DNA of 64,000 bases from Micromonospora chokoriensis (GCF_000718555.1 NZ_JOAN01000003.1:310001-374000), one strand, 5' to 3'. Counted from the stretch's first letter, positions 25,087 to 34,496 are shown. Notes: generated from the letters alone by a model not told the origin. A program made the numbers and translations.

Positions 25087-28000
25087 GTGTATCTCAAGAG
25101 CCTGACGGTGAGAGGGTTCAAATCCTTCGCCTCCGCCACGACGTTGAAGCTGGAGCCTGGGATCACCTGTGTGGTGGGTCCGAACGGCTCGGGCAAGTCC
25201 AACGTCGTCGACGCCATCGCCTGGGTGCTCGGCGAGCAGGGCGCCAAGGCCCTTCGTGGCGGCAAGATGGAGGACGTCATCTTCGCCGGCACCGCCGGCC
25301 GGGCACCGCTGGGTCGCGCCGAGGTCACCCTCACCATCGACAACACCGACGGCGCGCTGCCGATCGAGTACACCGAGGTCTCCATCACCCGCCGGATGTT
25401 CCGCTCCGGCGAGAGCGAGTACGAGATCAACGGCAACTCCTGCCGGTTGCTCGACATCCAGGAGCTGCTCTCCGACTCCGGCATCGGCCGGGAGATGCAC
25501 ATCATCGTGGGGCAGGGCCGACTCGACGGCATGCTGCACGCCAAGCCGGAGGACCGTCGGGCGTTCATCGAGGAGGCGGCCGGCGTCCTCAAGCACCGCA
25601 AGCGCAAGGAAAAGGCGCTGCGCAAGCTCGACGCGATGCAGCTCAACCTCAATCGGTTGACCGACCTCACCGCCGAGCTGCGCCGTCAGCTCAAGCCACT
25701 GGGCCGGCAGGCGGAGGTGGCCCGCCGCGCCGCCGCCATCCAGGCCAACCTGCGTGACGCCCGGTTGCGCCTGCTCGCCGACGACCTGGCCACCCTGCGA
25801 AGCACCCTGGACCGGGAGATCGCCGACGAGACCGCGCTGCGCGAGCGGCGCGAGCAGATCGAGGGCGAGCACGCCGAGGTGCAGGGCCGGCTCGGCGAGT
25901 TGGAGGCCGCGCTGGCCGAGGACGCTCCGCTGCTCGCCGCCGCCCAGGACACCTGGTACAAGCTCTCCGCCCTCCAGGAACGTTTCCGCTCGATCGAGCA
26001 GTTGGCCTCCGAACGGCTGCGGCACCTCAGCGCCACCGGCGACGACGAGCGACCCGGCCGCGACCCGGACCAGCTGGAGGCCGAGGCGGAACGCGTCCGC
26101 GAGCAGGAGGAGGAGCTGCGCGGCGCGCTCACCGACGACCAGATCCGGCTGGCCGAGGCCGTCGAGCACCGTCAGGAGTTGGAGCGGCAGCTCGCCGCCG
26201 CCGAGCGGGAGTTGGTCGCCGCGGCCAAGGCCATCGCCGACCGGCGGGAGGGGATGGCCCGGCTCACCGGCCAGGTCAACTCCGCCCGGGCACGGACCAC
26301 CAGCGCCGGCGAGGAGATCGAACGCCTCGCGATCGCGCACACCGACGCGCTGGGCCGCGCCGAGCTGGCGCAGGCCGACCTGGACGCGGTCGCCGCCCAG
26401 TCCACCGAGGCCGACCGGGACAACGCGGACCTGGACACTCGGCACGCCGAGGCGGTCGCCGTGCAGGAGCGGGCACAGGTCAGCGTCCGATCGCTGGTCG
26501 ATGCCGAGCGGGCCGCGGAGAAGGACGCCGCCACCTGGAAGGCCCGGGAGGACGCGCTTGCCCTGGGGCTGCGGCGCAAGGACGGCGCCGGTGCGCTGCT
26601 CGCCCGCGCCGGGGACGTGCCGGGCCTGCTCGGCAGCCTCGCCGGGTTGCTCACCGTCGCGCCGGGCCACGAGGCCGCGCTGGCCGCCGCGCTCGACGGG
26701 CTCGCCGACGCGGTCGCCGTCAGCGGGGTGGACGAGGCCGTCGAGGCGATGCGGTTGCTGAAGATCTCCGACGCCGGCCGAGCCGGCCTGCTGGTCGGCA
26801 GCCCGGCAGGGCCTGGCATGACCGGCTCCGCCGAGGCGCTGCGCCCGAAGCTGCCCGACGACGCCCGGTGGGCCCCCGACCTGGTCGAGTGCAGCGCCGA
26901 GCTGCGTCCGGCGGTGCACCGGGCCCTGCGGGACGTGGCGCTCGTCGACGATCTCGCCGCCGCTGCGGAGCTGGTCGCCAGCAACCCCGAGCTGCGGGCG
27001 GTCACCCCGGACGGTGACGTGGTCGGGGCGTACGCGGCGGCGGGCGGGTCGGCCAAGGCCCCCAGCTACATCGAGGTGCAGGCCGCCGTCGAGGAGGCCC
27101 GCGCCAACCGGCTCACCGCCGAGCGCGCTGGCGCGGAGCTGCGCGAGCAGTTGGTCGAGGCGCGCGCCGAGGTGGCAGTCGCCAAGGAAGCCGTGCAGCA
27201 CGCCGCCGCCGAGAAGCGCGAGGCGGAGAGCCACCGCAACGCCGCCGCTCGCCGCCTCGCCGAGCTGGGCGCGGCGGCCCGGTCGGCGAAGGCGGAGACC
27301 GACCGGCTCGGCGAGTCCCGCTCCCGCGCCGAGGCCGCCCGGCAGCGGGACCTGACCGCGCTCGCCGAGCTGGAGGAGCGACTGCGGCTGGCCGAGGAGA
27401 CCCCGGTCGACGCCGAGCCCTCCACCGAGGAACGGGATCAACTCGCGGCCATGGTGCCGCAGGCCCGGCAGAACGAGATGGAGGTCCGGCTCGCCGTGCG
27501 TACCGCCGAGGAGCGGGTCTCCTCGATCGCCGGCCGGGCCGACTCGCTGGCCCGGCAGGCCACCGCGGAGCGGGCCGCCCGGGAGCGGGCAGCCGCCCGG
27601 CGGGCCGCCCGTGCCCGAGGCGCGGGCATCGCCCGGTCCGTCGCCGGTGGCGCCCGGGAGGCGCTGACCCGGCTGACCACCTCGATCGCGACGGCCGCGG
27701 AGCACCGCGACGCCGTCGCTCTGGCCCGCGCCGCGCGTGAGGCGGAGCTGCAGGAGGTACGCGGGGCAGCCAAGCGGCTCGGCGCGGAGCTGGAGCGGCT
27801 GACCAGCCAGGTGCACCGCGACGAGGTGGCCCGCGCGGAGCAACGGCTGCGCATCGAGCAGTTGGAGGCGAAGGCCGCCGAGGACTTCGGGCTGGACGTG
27901 GAGACGCTTGTCGCCGAGTACGGCCCGGCTCAGCCCGTTCCGCCGACCCCTGTCGACGTCGCGGCTGCCGAACGGGACGCTCTGCCGGTGCCCGAGCCGG

Positions 28001-28701
28001 TGCGCTACGAGCGGCCGGTGCAGGAGAAGCGGGCCGCGAAGGCGGAACGCGAACTCGCCCTACTCGGCAAGGTCAACCCGCTCGCGCTGGAGGAGTTCGC
28101 CGCGCTGGAGGAGCGTTACAAGTTCCTCTCCGAGCAGCTGGAGGACCTCAAGGCCACCCGTCGGGACCTGCTCACCGTGGTCAAGGACGTGGACGAGCGG
28201 ATCCTGGAGGTCTTCGCCAGCGCCTTCGAGGACACCGCGCGGGAGTTCGAGCAGGTGTTCACAGTGCTCTTCCCCGGCGGTGAGGGCCGGCTGATCCTCA
28301 CCGACCCCGAGGATCTGCTCACCACCGGCGTCGAGGTGGAGGCCCGCCCGCCGGGCAAGAAGATCAAGCGGCTGTCGCTGCTCTCCGGTGGCGAGCGGTC
28401 GCTGACCGCGGTGGCCATGCTGGTGGCGATCTTCCGTGCCCGGCCCAGCCCGTTCTACATCATGGACGAGGTCGAGGCGGCCTTGGACGACGTCAACCTG
28501 GGCCGGTTGATCACGTTGATGGCACAGTTGCGGGAGAAGAGTCAGCTGATCGTCATCACGCACCAGAAGCGGACGATGGAGATCGCGGACGCGCTCTACG
28601 GCGTGACCATGCGCAGCGGGGTCACCCAGGTGATCAGCCAACGGCTCAACCGGGCCGACGAGGACGACCAGCGGCACGGCCGCGGCGAGGAGAACGAGTA
28701 G
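25087..28701 (+). CDS. smc: Chromosome segregation protein SMC
   Basis: 1204 residues. The ATPase head is formed by both ends: VVGPNGSGKSN (Walker A, residues 30-39) and LLSGGERSLTAVAML (signature, about 1098) with FYIMDEVEAALDD (Walker B, about 1121). Between them are two long coiled coils and a hinge (about 510-680, with GLLGSLAGLLTVAPG and the glycine-rich VVGAYAAAGGSAKAP). It condenses and organises the chromosome with ScpA/ScpB, which are not in this window. Its stop overlaps the HAD start by 1 nt. Confidence 0.98.
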   Translation: MYLKSLTVRGFKSFASATTLKLEPGITCVVGPNGSGKSNVVDAIAWVLGEQGAKALRGGKMEDVIFAGTAGRAPLGRAEVTLTIDNTDGALPIEYTEVSITRRMFRSGESEYEINGNSCRLLDIQELLSDSGIGREMHIIVGQGRLDGMLHAKPEDRRAFIEEAAGVLKHRKRKEKALRKLDAMQLNLNRLTDLTAELRRQLKPLGRQAEVARRAAAIQANLRDARLRLLADDLATLRSTLDREIADETALRERREQIEGEHAEVQGRLGELEAALAEDAPLLAAAQDTWYKLSALQERFRSIEQLASERLRHLSATGDDERPGRDPDQLEAEAERVREQEEELRGALTDDQIRLAEAVEHRQELERQLAAAERELVAAAKAIADRREGMARLTGQVNSARARTTSAGEEIERLAIAHTDALGRAELAQADLDAVAAQSTEADRDNADLDTRHAEAVAVQERAQVSVRSLVDAERAAEKDAATWKAREDALALGLRRKDGAGALLARAGDVPGLLGSLAGLLTVAPGHEAALAAALDGLADAVAVSGVDEAVEAMRLLKISDAGRAGLLVGSPAGPGMTGSAEALRPKLPDDARWAPDLVECSAELRPAVHRALRDVALVDDLAAAAELVASNPELRAVTPDGDVVGAYAAAGGSAKAPSYIEVQAAVEEARANRLTAERAGAELREQLVEARAEVAVAKEAVQHAAAEKREAESHRNAAARRLAELGAAARSAKAETDRLGESRSRAEAARQRDLTALAELEERLRLAEETPVDAEPSTEERDQLAAMVPQARQNEMEVRLAVRTAEERVSSIAGRADSLARQATAERAARERAAARRAARARGAGIARSVAGGAREALTRLTTSIATAAEHRDAVALARAAREAELQEVRGAAKRLGAELERLTSQVHRDEVARAEQRLRIEQLEAKAAEDFGLDVETLVAEYGPAQPVPPTPVDVAAAERDALPVPEPVRYERPVQEKRAAKAERELALLGKVNPLALEEFAALEERYKFLSEQLEDLKATRRDLLTVVKDVDERILEVFASAFEDTAREFEQVFTVLFPGGEGRLILTDPEDLLTTGVEVEARPPGKKIKRLSLLSGGERSLTAVAMLVAIFRARPSPFYIMDEVEAALDDVNLGRLITLMAQLREKSQLIVITHQKRTMEIADALYGVTMRSGVTQVISQRLNRADEDDQRHGRGEENE

Positions 28702-29321
28702 TGGCTCGGGAACGCGCGACGGCGCTCCTGCTGGATCTGGACGGCGTGCTGCGCCGGTTCGACCCGGCGGTCGCCGCCGGGGTGGAGCAGGAGTACGGCC
28801 TCGCCGACGGGGTTCTGCTTGAGATCGCCATGCAGTGGGGCCGGCTGCAGCCGGTGCTCACCGGCCAGGTCAGCCACGCCGAGTGGGTGAGCAGCGTGGC
28901 GGACGCGCTCGCCGAGCCGGCCGGTGGCCCGGACCGGGCCCGCGCGGCGGTGGAGCAGTGGCAGCGCTACCGGGGCGAGGTGGACACCGAGGTGCTCGAC
29001 TTCGTCCGTGAGGTGCGCGCCGCCGGGATCAGGGTCGGCCTGGCCACCAACGCCACCGACCTGCTCGACGCCGACCTGGCCGCGCTCGGCCTGGTCGGCG
29101 AGGTGGACGTGGTGGTCAACTCGTCGACGCTCGGGGTGCACAAGCCCGCTCCGGAATACTTCCAGGCCGCCTGCGTGGCCCTGGCCACCCCGCCGGCCCG
29201 GGTTCTCTTCGTCGACGACGAGGACTGGGCCGTGCGGGGTGCTCGGTCCGGCGGGCTGTCGGCGCACCGCTGGGGCGGTCACGGCGACCTGCGTTACCTG
29301 CGGGCGGCGCTGGACTACTGA
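28701..29321 (+). CDS. HAD-family hydrolase
   Basis: 206 residues; the GTG overlaps the last base of the smc stop. HAD motifs are LLLDLDGVLRRFD (motif I, nucleophile Asp), GLATNATD (motif II), HKPAPEYF (motif III lysine) and VLFVDDEDWAVRGA (motif IV). The helical cap suggests a phosphatase or haloacid dehalogenase of subfamily I. The substrate is unknown. It is convergent with the DinB gene, 7 bp apart. Confidence 0.92.
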   Translation: MARERATALLLDLDGVLRRFDPAVAAGVEQEYGLADGVLLEIAMQWGRLQPVLTGQVSHAEWVSSVADALAEPAGGPDRARAAVEQWQRYRGEVDTEVLDFVREVRAAGIRVGLATNATDLLDADLAALGLVGEVDVVVNSSTLGVHKPAPEYFQAACVALATPPARVLFVDDEDWAVRGARSGGLSAHRWGGHGDLRYLRAALDY

Positions 29322-29328
29322 GCGCCTG

Positions 29329-29850
29329 TCACTCGCCGGTGACGCCGTCGATGCGTTCCCGGATGAGGTCGGCGTGACCGTTGTGCCGGGCGTACTCCTC
29401 GATCATGTGCACGTACACCCAGCGCAGGTTGAAGGTGCGCTTCTTTCCGCCGACCTCGGTGAACGTCTCGTCGAGGGAGTGGCCGGCGGCGGCCTCGCGG
29501 GCCAGCGCCACCTCCCGGTGGTAGGTGGCGAAGTCGGCCTCGGCGTCGGCGGTGCTGACGTCGTGGTCGGCGTCCGGCGTCTGGGGGGTGAAGTACGGGT
29601 AGTCGACCGGCTGGCCGGCGAAGTTCTCCCGGAACCACCAGGCCTCGACCTCGGCCAGGTGCCGGACCAGCCCGAGCAGGGTCAGCCCGGACGGCTCCAC
29701 GCTCGGCGTGCGCAACTGCTCCTCGGTCAGGCCGGCGCACTTGAGCAACAGCGTCTGTCGGTGGTAGTCGAGCCAGCCGTCGAGCATGGTGCGCTCGTCG
29801 CCGACGTACGGTTCGGGGGTCCGGGTGATCTCCGGTGCGATCCAGGTCAT
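29329..29850 (-). CDS. DinB-family (DUF664) protein
   Basis: 173 residues from ATG 29850, with AGGA 7 nt upstream. A four-helix bundle of the DinB/DUF664 type: LDGWLDYHRQTLLLKCAGL, GLVRHLAEVEAWWFRENFAG and YVHMIEEYARHNGHADLIRE. The conserved histidines (DYHR, VRHL, RHNGH) form the usual metal site. Some members are bacillithiol- or mycothiol-dependent transferases; the reaction here is not known. Confidence 0.9.
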   Translation of the reverse strand: MTWIAPEITRTPEPYVGDERTMLDGWLDYHRQTLLLKCAGLTEEQLRTPSVEPSGLTLLGLVRHLAEVEAWWFRENFAGQPVDYPYFTPQTPDADHDVSTADAEADFATYHREVALAREAAAGHSLDETFTEVGGKKRTFNLRWVYVHMIEEYARHNGHADLIRERIDGVTGE

Positions 29851-29894
29851 GCCGCGCATCCTGCCCGGCACCCCGGACACGCCGCGACGGGTTA

Positions 29895-30389
29895 TCAGGG
29901 CACCACGACGACGGGCCAGCGGCCGGCGCGGACCAGCCGGGTGGCGACCGAGCCGACCAGCCGGTGGCCGGCCTGCTCGGATGCGCCCACCACCACCATG
30001 TCGGCCTGGAACTCGTCGGCCACCGCGCACAGCTCGCCGTACGCGTCGCCGCGCCGAACCAGCAGGGTCACCGGGATGCCCCACTGCTCGGCCCCGCGCC
30101 GGCACTCCCGGCGCAGCTCGTCGGCCAACTCGTCGTGGGTGCGTTGGACCGCGCCGGCATCCATGCCGGGCACCAGGGCGGTCAACCCGCTCGGCGAGCT
30201 GACGAAGACCACCACCAGTGCGGCGCTCTGCCGACGGGCCAGGCCCGCGGCGTAGGAGCCGGCCCGCTCGGAGGTGCGGGTGCCGTCGACGCCCACCATG
30301 ATCACTCGGGGCCCGTCCGTGCCGCGCTCGAAGGGCAGCGGTCGGGTTCGGGGGCCGTACTCCTCGCGGTCCGGTGCTCCCACGCCCAT
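29895..30389 (-). CDS. Universal stress protein
   Basis: 164 residues with one UspA domain. VIMVGVDGTRTSERAGSYAA is the first strand and helix, and VVVGASEQAGHRLVGSVATR carries the ATP-binding G-x2-G-x9-G-type motif. It starts 10 nt after the MFS gene ends, so both are likely one transcript under the MarR-type operators at 32086. The role is inferred as stress tolerance. Confidence 0.92.
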   Translation of the reverse strand: MGVGAPDREEYGPRTRPLPFERGTDGPRVIMVGVDGTRTSERAGSYAAGLARRQSAALVVVFVSSPSGLTALVPGMDAGAVQRTHDELADELRRECRRGAEQWGIPVTLLVRRGDAYGELCAVADEFQADMVVVGASEQAGHRLVGSVATRLVRAGRWPVVVVP

Positions 30390-30399
30390 GGTTCCTACC

Positions 30400-32019
30400 T
30401 CACCTCTGCTCGCCGGTACGGATCACGGCTGCGCCCGCGCCGGCGGCGACTGTCGATTCCCGCTCGACCTCGTCGGAAACCGGGCTGCCGTTGTGGCTGC
30501 GCAGCGGCACCTCCTTGATGAAGATCACCGCGATCAGCGCGATCAGCGCGAACGGGGCGGCGGCCAGGAAGATGTCGCCGGCGCCGTGGCCGTACGCGCT
30601 CTCCACCACCAACCGCAGCGGGGCGGGCAGGGTGTGCACGTCGGGCAGGGTGCCGCCGCTGCCCGAGCTGGAGGCGGGGATGCCGAGCTGGGCCAGCCCG
30701 TCGGCGGTGTAGTCCTTCACCTTGTGGGCGAGCACCGCGCCGAGGGCCGAGACACCGATCGCGCCGCCGAGGCTGCGGAAGAACGCGACCACCGAGCTGG
30801 CCGCGCCGAGCTCGTGCGGGCCGACGGTGTTCTGCACGGCGAGGACCAGGTTCTGCATGGTCAGGCCCAGGCCGACGCCGATCAGCACCATGTAGACGCT
30901 GAGCAGGGTGAAGCTGGTGTCCGCGCGCAGTGTGCCCATCAACGCGAAGCCGATGGTGAGCAGTACCGAGCCGAGCACCAGGAACCGCTTCCAGCGACCG
31001 GTCTTGGTGATGATCCGCCCACCGACGGTCGAGGCGACCAGCAGACCGAGGATCATCGGCAGGGTCATCAGACCGGACATCGTCGGGGTCTGACCACGGC
31101 TGATCTGGAAGTACTGGCCCAGGAAGATCGACGCGCCGAACATGCCCACACCGACCGCGATGCTGGCGACGACGGCGAGGGTGATGGTGCGGTTGCGGAA
31201 CAGGCGAGGCGGGATCATCGGCTCGGCGGCCCGGGTCTCGACCCGGATCGCCAGCGCGCCGAGGACCACGGCGCCGACGACCATGACGGCGGTCTGCCAG
31301 GAGGCCCAGGCGAACTGGTCGCCGGCGAGCGAGACCCAGATCAGCAGGACCGAGACGGCCGCGGTGATCAGGGTGGCGCCCCACCAGTCGATCTCGGCCT
31401 TTCGCTTGACCACCGGCAGGTGCAGGGTCTTCTGGAGCACGATCAGCGCGAGGATGGCGAACGGCACGCCGACGTAGAAGCACCAGCGCCAGCCGAGCCA
31501 GGAGGTGTCCACGATCACGCCGCCGATCAGTGGGCCGCCGATGGTGCCGACGGCCATCACGGCGCCGAGGTAACCGCTGTAGCGGCCTCGTTCGCGTGGC
31601 GCGATCATCGTAGCCATGATCACCTGGGCCAGGGCGGTGAGGCCGCCGGCGCCGATGCCCTGGACGACCCGGCAGGCGATCAGCTCACCGGTGCCCTGGG
31701 CGAGGCCGGCCAGCACCGAGCCCAGCACGTAGATCCCCAGGGCGAGCTGCACCAGGGTCTTCTTGCTGGTCAGGTCGGCCAGCTTGCCCCAGATGGGGGT
31801 GGTCGCGGTGGTCGCGAGCAGGGCCGAGGTCACCACCCAGGTGTACGCGGACTGGCCGCCGTGCAGTTCGGTGATGATCCGCGGTAGCGCGTTCGAGATG
31901 ACCGTGGACGAGAGGATCGCGACGAAGAGGCCCAACAGCAGCCCGGAGAGTGCTTCCAGGATCTGCCGGTGGGTCATGGTGACGGCGGTCGCCGGGCTGG
32001 GCACTGTCGCCTGGCTCAT
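30400..32019 (-). CDS. MFS multidrug efflux transporter (DHA2/EmrB-QacA type)
   Basis: 539 residues with 14 predicted membrane helices. The N-terminal helix (LLLGLFVAILSSTVISNALP) has the DHA2 motif (VALP-type). Motif A is GKLADLTSKK, motif B is ACRVVQGIGAGGL, and motif C-like is AVMAVGTIGGPLIGG. The GGAGG site is 9 nt before the ATG. It exports drugs or toxic compounds by proton antiport. Two palindromes just upstream, and a marR gene next to it, point to MarR repression. Confidence 0.94.
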   Translation of the reverse strand: MSQATVPSPATAVTMTHRQILEALSGLLLGLFVAILSSTVISNALPRIITELHGGQSAYTWVVTSALLATTATTPIWGKLADLTSKKTLVQLALGIYVLGSVLAGLAQGTGELIACRVVQGIGAGGLTALAQVIMATMIAPRERGRYSGYLGAVMAVGTIGGPLIGGVIVDTSWLGWRWCFYVGVPFAILALIVLQKTLHLPVVKRKAEIDWWGATLITAAVSVLLIWVSLAGDQFAWASWQTAVMVVGAVVLGALAIRVETRAAEPMIPPRLFRNRTITLAVVASIAVGVGMFGASIFLGQYFQISRGQTPTMSGLMTLPMILGLLVASTVGGRIITKTGRWKRFLVLGSVLLTIGFALMGTLRADTSFTLLSVYMVLIGVGLGLTMQNLVLAVQNTVGPHELGAASSVVAFFRSLGGAIGVSALGAVLAHKVKDYTADGLAQLGIPASSSGSGGTLPDVHTLPAPLRLVVESAYGHGAGDIFLAAAPFALIALIAVIFIKEVPLRSHNGSPVSDEVERESTVAAGAGAAVIRTGEQR

Positions 32020-32085
32020 CGTGTGTTGCCTCCGAGCGGAGTCGAGTGGAACGGCGGCGCACTGGCGCGTACCTGCCGCCTGAGA

Positions 32086-32126
32086 GTTGCCTGGGGCAAC
32101 CGTATGCCTTAGTTGCCTGAAGCAAC
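32086..32126 (-). promoter_or_regulatory. Twin palindromic operators upstream of the MFS gene
   Basis: Two 15-bp inverted repeats: GTTGCCTGGGGCAAC (32086-32100) and GTTGCCTGAAGCAAC (32112-32126), 26 bp centre to centre. They lie 67 bp upstream of the MFS start, in a promoter position. On the minus strand TTGCTT and TACGGT lie within or between them. They are a strong candidate for binding by the neighbouring MarR protein. Confidence 0.7.
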
Positions 32127-32167
32127 AACTTGTCGGACCGGCGCCCTATTCCCCGTCCAAGAGGGCG

Positions 32168-32608
32168 CTACTGCCAGGAGTCGTTGAACCGGCCGAGCAG
32201 CCGGGCGAACTCCTCGACGTCCCGATCCGGCCAGGCGTCCAGGGCGCGCAGGAACTCGCCCAGCCGGGCCGCGCGGGCCACGTCGAACCGGCGCTGCCCC
32301 TCCTCGGTGAGGCTGATCTGCGCGGCCCGCCGATCACTCGGATCGGGGTCACGGTGGACCAGGCCGAGGACCTCCAAGGCGTTGATCTGGCGGCTCAGCG
32401 TCCCCTTACCCACGCCAAGCCGCCCCGCCAACTCGGTCAACCGGATCGACCCACTACGCCGCAACCAGAGCAGCAACCCGTAGGTGTTCGGCTCCAGATT
32501 CGGGTGCACCTCCCGGGCGATCTCCCAGGAAACCGCCCGCCCACGGCGCAGCAGAGCGGTCAACTCGTGCTCGACCGCCCGGATCGGCTCCGGCAGGTGC
32601 TCGTCCAC
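32168..32608 (-). CDS. MarR-family transcriptional regulator
   Basis: 146 residues from GTG 32608; an ATG at 32638 would add 10 residues but overlaps the phosphatase gene. GTG 32608 is favoured because TAGTCT lies exactly 7 nt upstream. The winged helix is seen in TYGLLLWLRRSGSIRLTELA, VGKGTLSRQINALEVLGLV and the wing RDPDPSDRRAAQISLTEEG. It is upstream of, and on the same strand as, the MFS pump with two palindromes between them. It probably represses the pump until a ligand binds. Confidence 0.92.
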   Translation of the reverse strand: MDEHLPEPIRAVEHELTALLRRGRAVSWEIAREVHPNLEPNTYGLLLWLRRSGSIRLTELAGRLGVGKGTLSRQINALEVLGLVHRDPDPSDRRAAQISLTEEGQRRFDVARAARLGEFLRALDAWPDRDVEEFARLLGRFNDSWQ

Positions 32609-32618
32609 GACGTAGAGA

Positions 32619-34346
32619 CTACGGCGCGGCCGGCCCATCGCCGCCGGAGAGTCGACGCCGCATCACAGGGCGTAGGTGCCCGTCCTTCGTGGTGCCCTCG
32701 ATCACCACGTCCGCCCCGCGACCCCGATGGGTCAGGGTGGCGACCGCGTTACCGAAGTAGGGGCCGGCCAGCTTGCGCCAGCGCACCCCCGGCCGCCGTA
32801 CGCCCGCCGAACGGGCCAGCGCCCGGGTGGCCCCGGCCGGACCGGCCGACCAGCCCAACCGCATCAGCGGACGGATGCCGGCCGGCACCTGGTTGTGGAT
32901 CGGCGAGCAGGTGAGCTGGTGCACCGGAGTGACCACCGCCGGGTCGGCGAACCGGGCCCGAGCCACGTACGAGTGGTGCACGTCACCGGAGAGCACACTT
33001 ATCGACGCCGGTGGGGCGTACGCCGGACCGGCCCCGACCCGCGCGCCGGACTGCCGCGGGGTGCCGGTGCCGATGCGGGCGAAGGTCTCCGCGAGCGCCT
33101 CGAAGGAGCGCCGGAATGCCGCCCAGTGCTCCAGGTCCAGAGCGCGGCGCAGCTTCTCCGCCCCGCGCGCCACCCACGGCCGGCGCGAGTCCGCCAGCTT
33201 CTCGTTCCACGCCTCGATGTGGTGGATGCCCTGCGGCAGCAGCCAGGGCAGCGAGGCGCCTACCACCAGGTGGTCGTAGACCCCGTGCGCCTGGTCGAGG
33301 AACCAGGACCACTCGCCGGGCGGCAACATCGCCCGCTGACCCGACTCAAGGACCCGGCTGCACCGGTTGTCCAGCATGACCAGCCGGGTCCGGCCCAGAT
33401 CCAGTGCGTAGCTCCACTGATATTGCACCGCACGCCAGCGCTCGGTGTCGTGCGCCAGGTCGGACTCCTGGTCGACCCGGTGGCCGAACTCACGCAGCAC
33501 GCTTGTGGCGTCCTCGGCGGCGGCGACCTTCGCGAAGACCGGGTCGGCGGCGATCTCGTCGGGGGAGAGGTTGCCCAGGTGCTGGTAGACCCAGTAGGAG
33601 GCGAGCCCGCTGCCGATCCGCTCCTGCCACCACTGCTGCTCGCGCACCTCGGAGCGCCACGCCGCCGAGGTGTTCCAGTCGTCGATGATCTCGTGGTCGT
33701 CGAAGATCATCACGCTCGGCACGGTGGAGAGCAGCCAGCGGATCTCCGGATCCCGCCAGGACTCCAGGTAGAGCTTGGTGTACTCGTCGAAGCTCACCAC
33801 CTGGTCGGCCGGGGCGCCCTTCGGTCGCCGCCGCCGCCGGCGCAGCAGCCGGCGCACCGTGGGCGAGGTGACGTCGGCGTAGACCTGGTCACCGAGCAGC
33901 ACCAGCAGGTCGGGCGCCGGGTTCGACTCGGGATCGGCCATCAACCGCCGGGCGTACGCGTCAAGCGCGTCCGGGGGCAGTTTGCGGGTGGTGGCGTGCT
34001 GGGTGGTCTCCCGGCACGAGCCGAAGATCAGGTTGACCGGTTGGTCCCGGTCGTCGGCGGCCCGGGTGCGGATCACGCTCGGCGGGAACCCCGTGCTCGG
34101 CACCGGCCAGACGATCTCGTCGTCGACGAGCACCTCGTAGGTGGTCTCGCTGTCCGGAGTGAGCCCCTGCACCACCACGAGGGCGTAGTGGTGGTCGTAC
34201 GCCGAGAAGGTGGGCGCGGTGCCGGTGGCGCCGCTGGCGGTGCGGACGGTGACCACCGCGGGCGCCGCCGTCTCCACCCAGATGGTGGCCCGGGTGTCCA
34301 CGACTCGGCGCAGGAGTGGGCCGATGAGGAGGTGTGCGGCGGGCAT
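32619..34346 (-). CDS. PhoD-like metallophosphatase
   Basis: 575 residues from ATG 34346, preceded by TAGGCT with a 7-nt gap. An N-terminal beta-sandwich (about 1-105, TRATIWVETAAPAVVTVRT) is followed by the metallophosphatase domain with FGSCRETT, LLVLLGDQVYADV, MIFDDHEIIDDWN and LSGDVHHSYVAR. These supply the His/Asp metal ligands of the PhoD family. There is no signal peptide or Tat motif, so it seems cytoplasmic, unlike classical PhoD. The substrate is unknown. Its TAG stop is part of the putative -10 box of the marR gene. Confidence 0.9.
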   Translation of the reverse strand: MPAAHLLIGPLLRRVVDTRATIWVETAAPAVVTVRTASGATGTAPTFSAYDHHYALVVVQGLTPDSETTYEVLVDDEIVWPVPSTGFPPSVIRTRAADDRDQPVNLIFGSCRETTQHATTRKLPPDALDAYARRLMADPESNPAPDLLVLLGDQVYADVTSPTVRRLLRRRRRRPKGAPADQVVSFDEYTKLYLESWRDPEIRWLLSTVPSVMIFDDHEIIDDWNTSAAWRSEVREQQWWQERIGSGLASYWVYQHLGNLSPDEIAADPVFAKVAAAEDATSVLREFGHRVDQESDLAHDTERWRAVQYQWSYALDLGRTRLVMLDNRCSRVLESGQRAMLPPGEWSWFLDQAHGVYDHLVVGASLPWLLPQGIHHIEAWNEKLADSRRPWVARGAEKLRRALDLEHWAAFRRSFEALAETFARIGTGTPRQSGARVGAGPAYAPPASISVLSGDVHHSYVARARFADPAVVTPVHQLTCSPIHNQVPAGIRPLMRLGWSAGPAGATRALARSAGVRRPGVRWRKLAGPYFGNAVATLTHRGRGADVVIEGTTKDGHLRPVMRRRLSGGDGPAAP

Positions 34347-34367
34347 GCGGCCGAGCCTACCGCCGGT

Positions 34368-34466
34368 TCCGGGCACCGCCCGGGGTGCGGTGGCTGAGAC
34401 TCCGGGCACCGCTTAAGGCGCGGTGGCTGAGACTCCGGGCGCCGCTCGGGGTGCGGTGGCTGGGAC
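34368..34466. repeat. Three tandem 33-bp repeats
   Basis: Units at 34368-34400, 34401-34433 and 34434-34466, each beginning TCCGGGC and ending GGTGGCTGRGAC. They lie between the phosphatase start and the ftsY start, in the divergent promoter region. Confidence 0.85.
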
Positions 34467-34496
34467 GCCGCCGCCTGCATCTGACAGGATTCCGGC

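Noticed and set aside
24922..27843. A 973-residue open frame on the minus strand across smc
   Set aside because: It is a shadow of the high-GC third positions of smc; composition is Gly/Arg/Pro-rich with no domain, and the plus strand has unmistakable SMC motifs.
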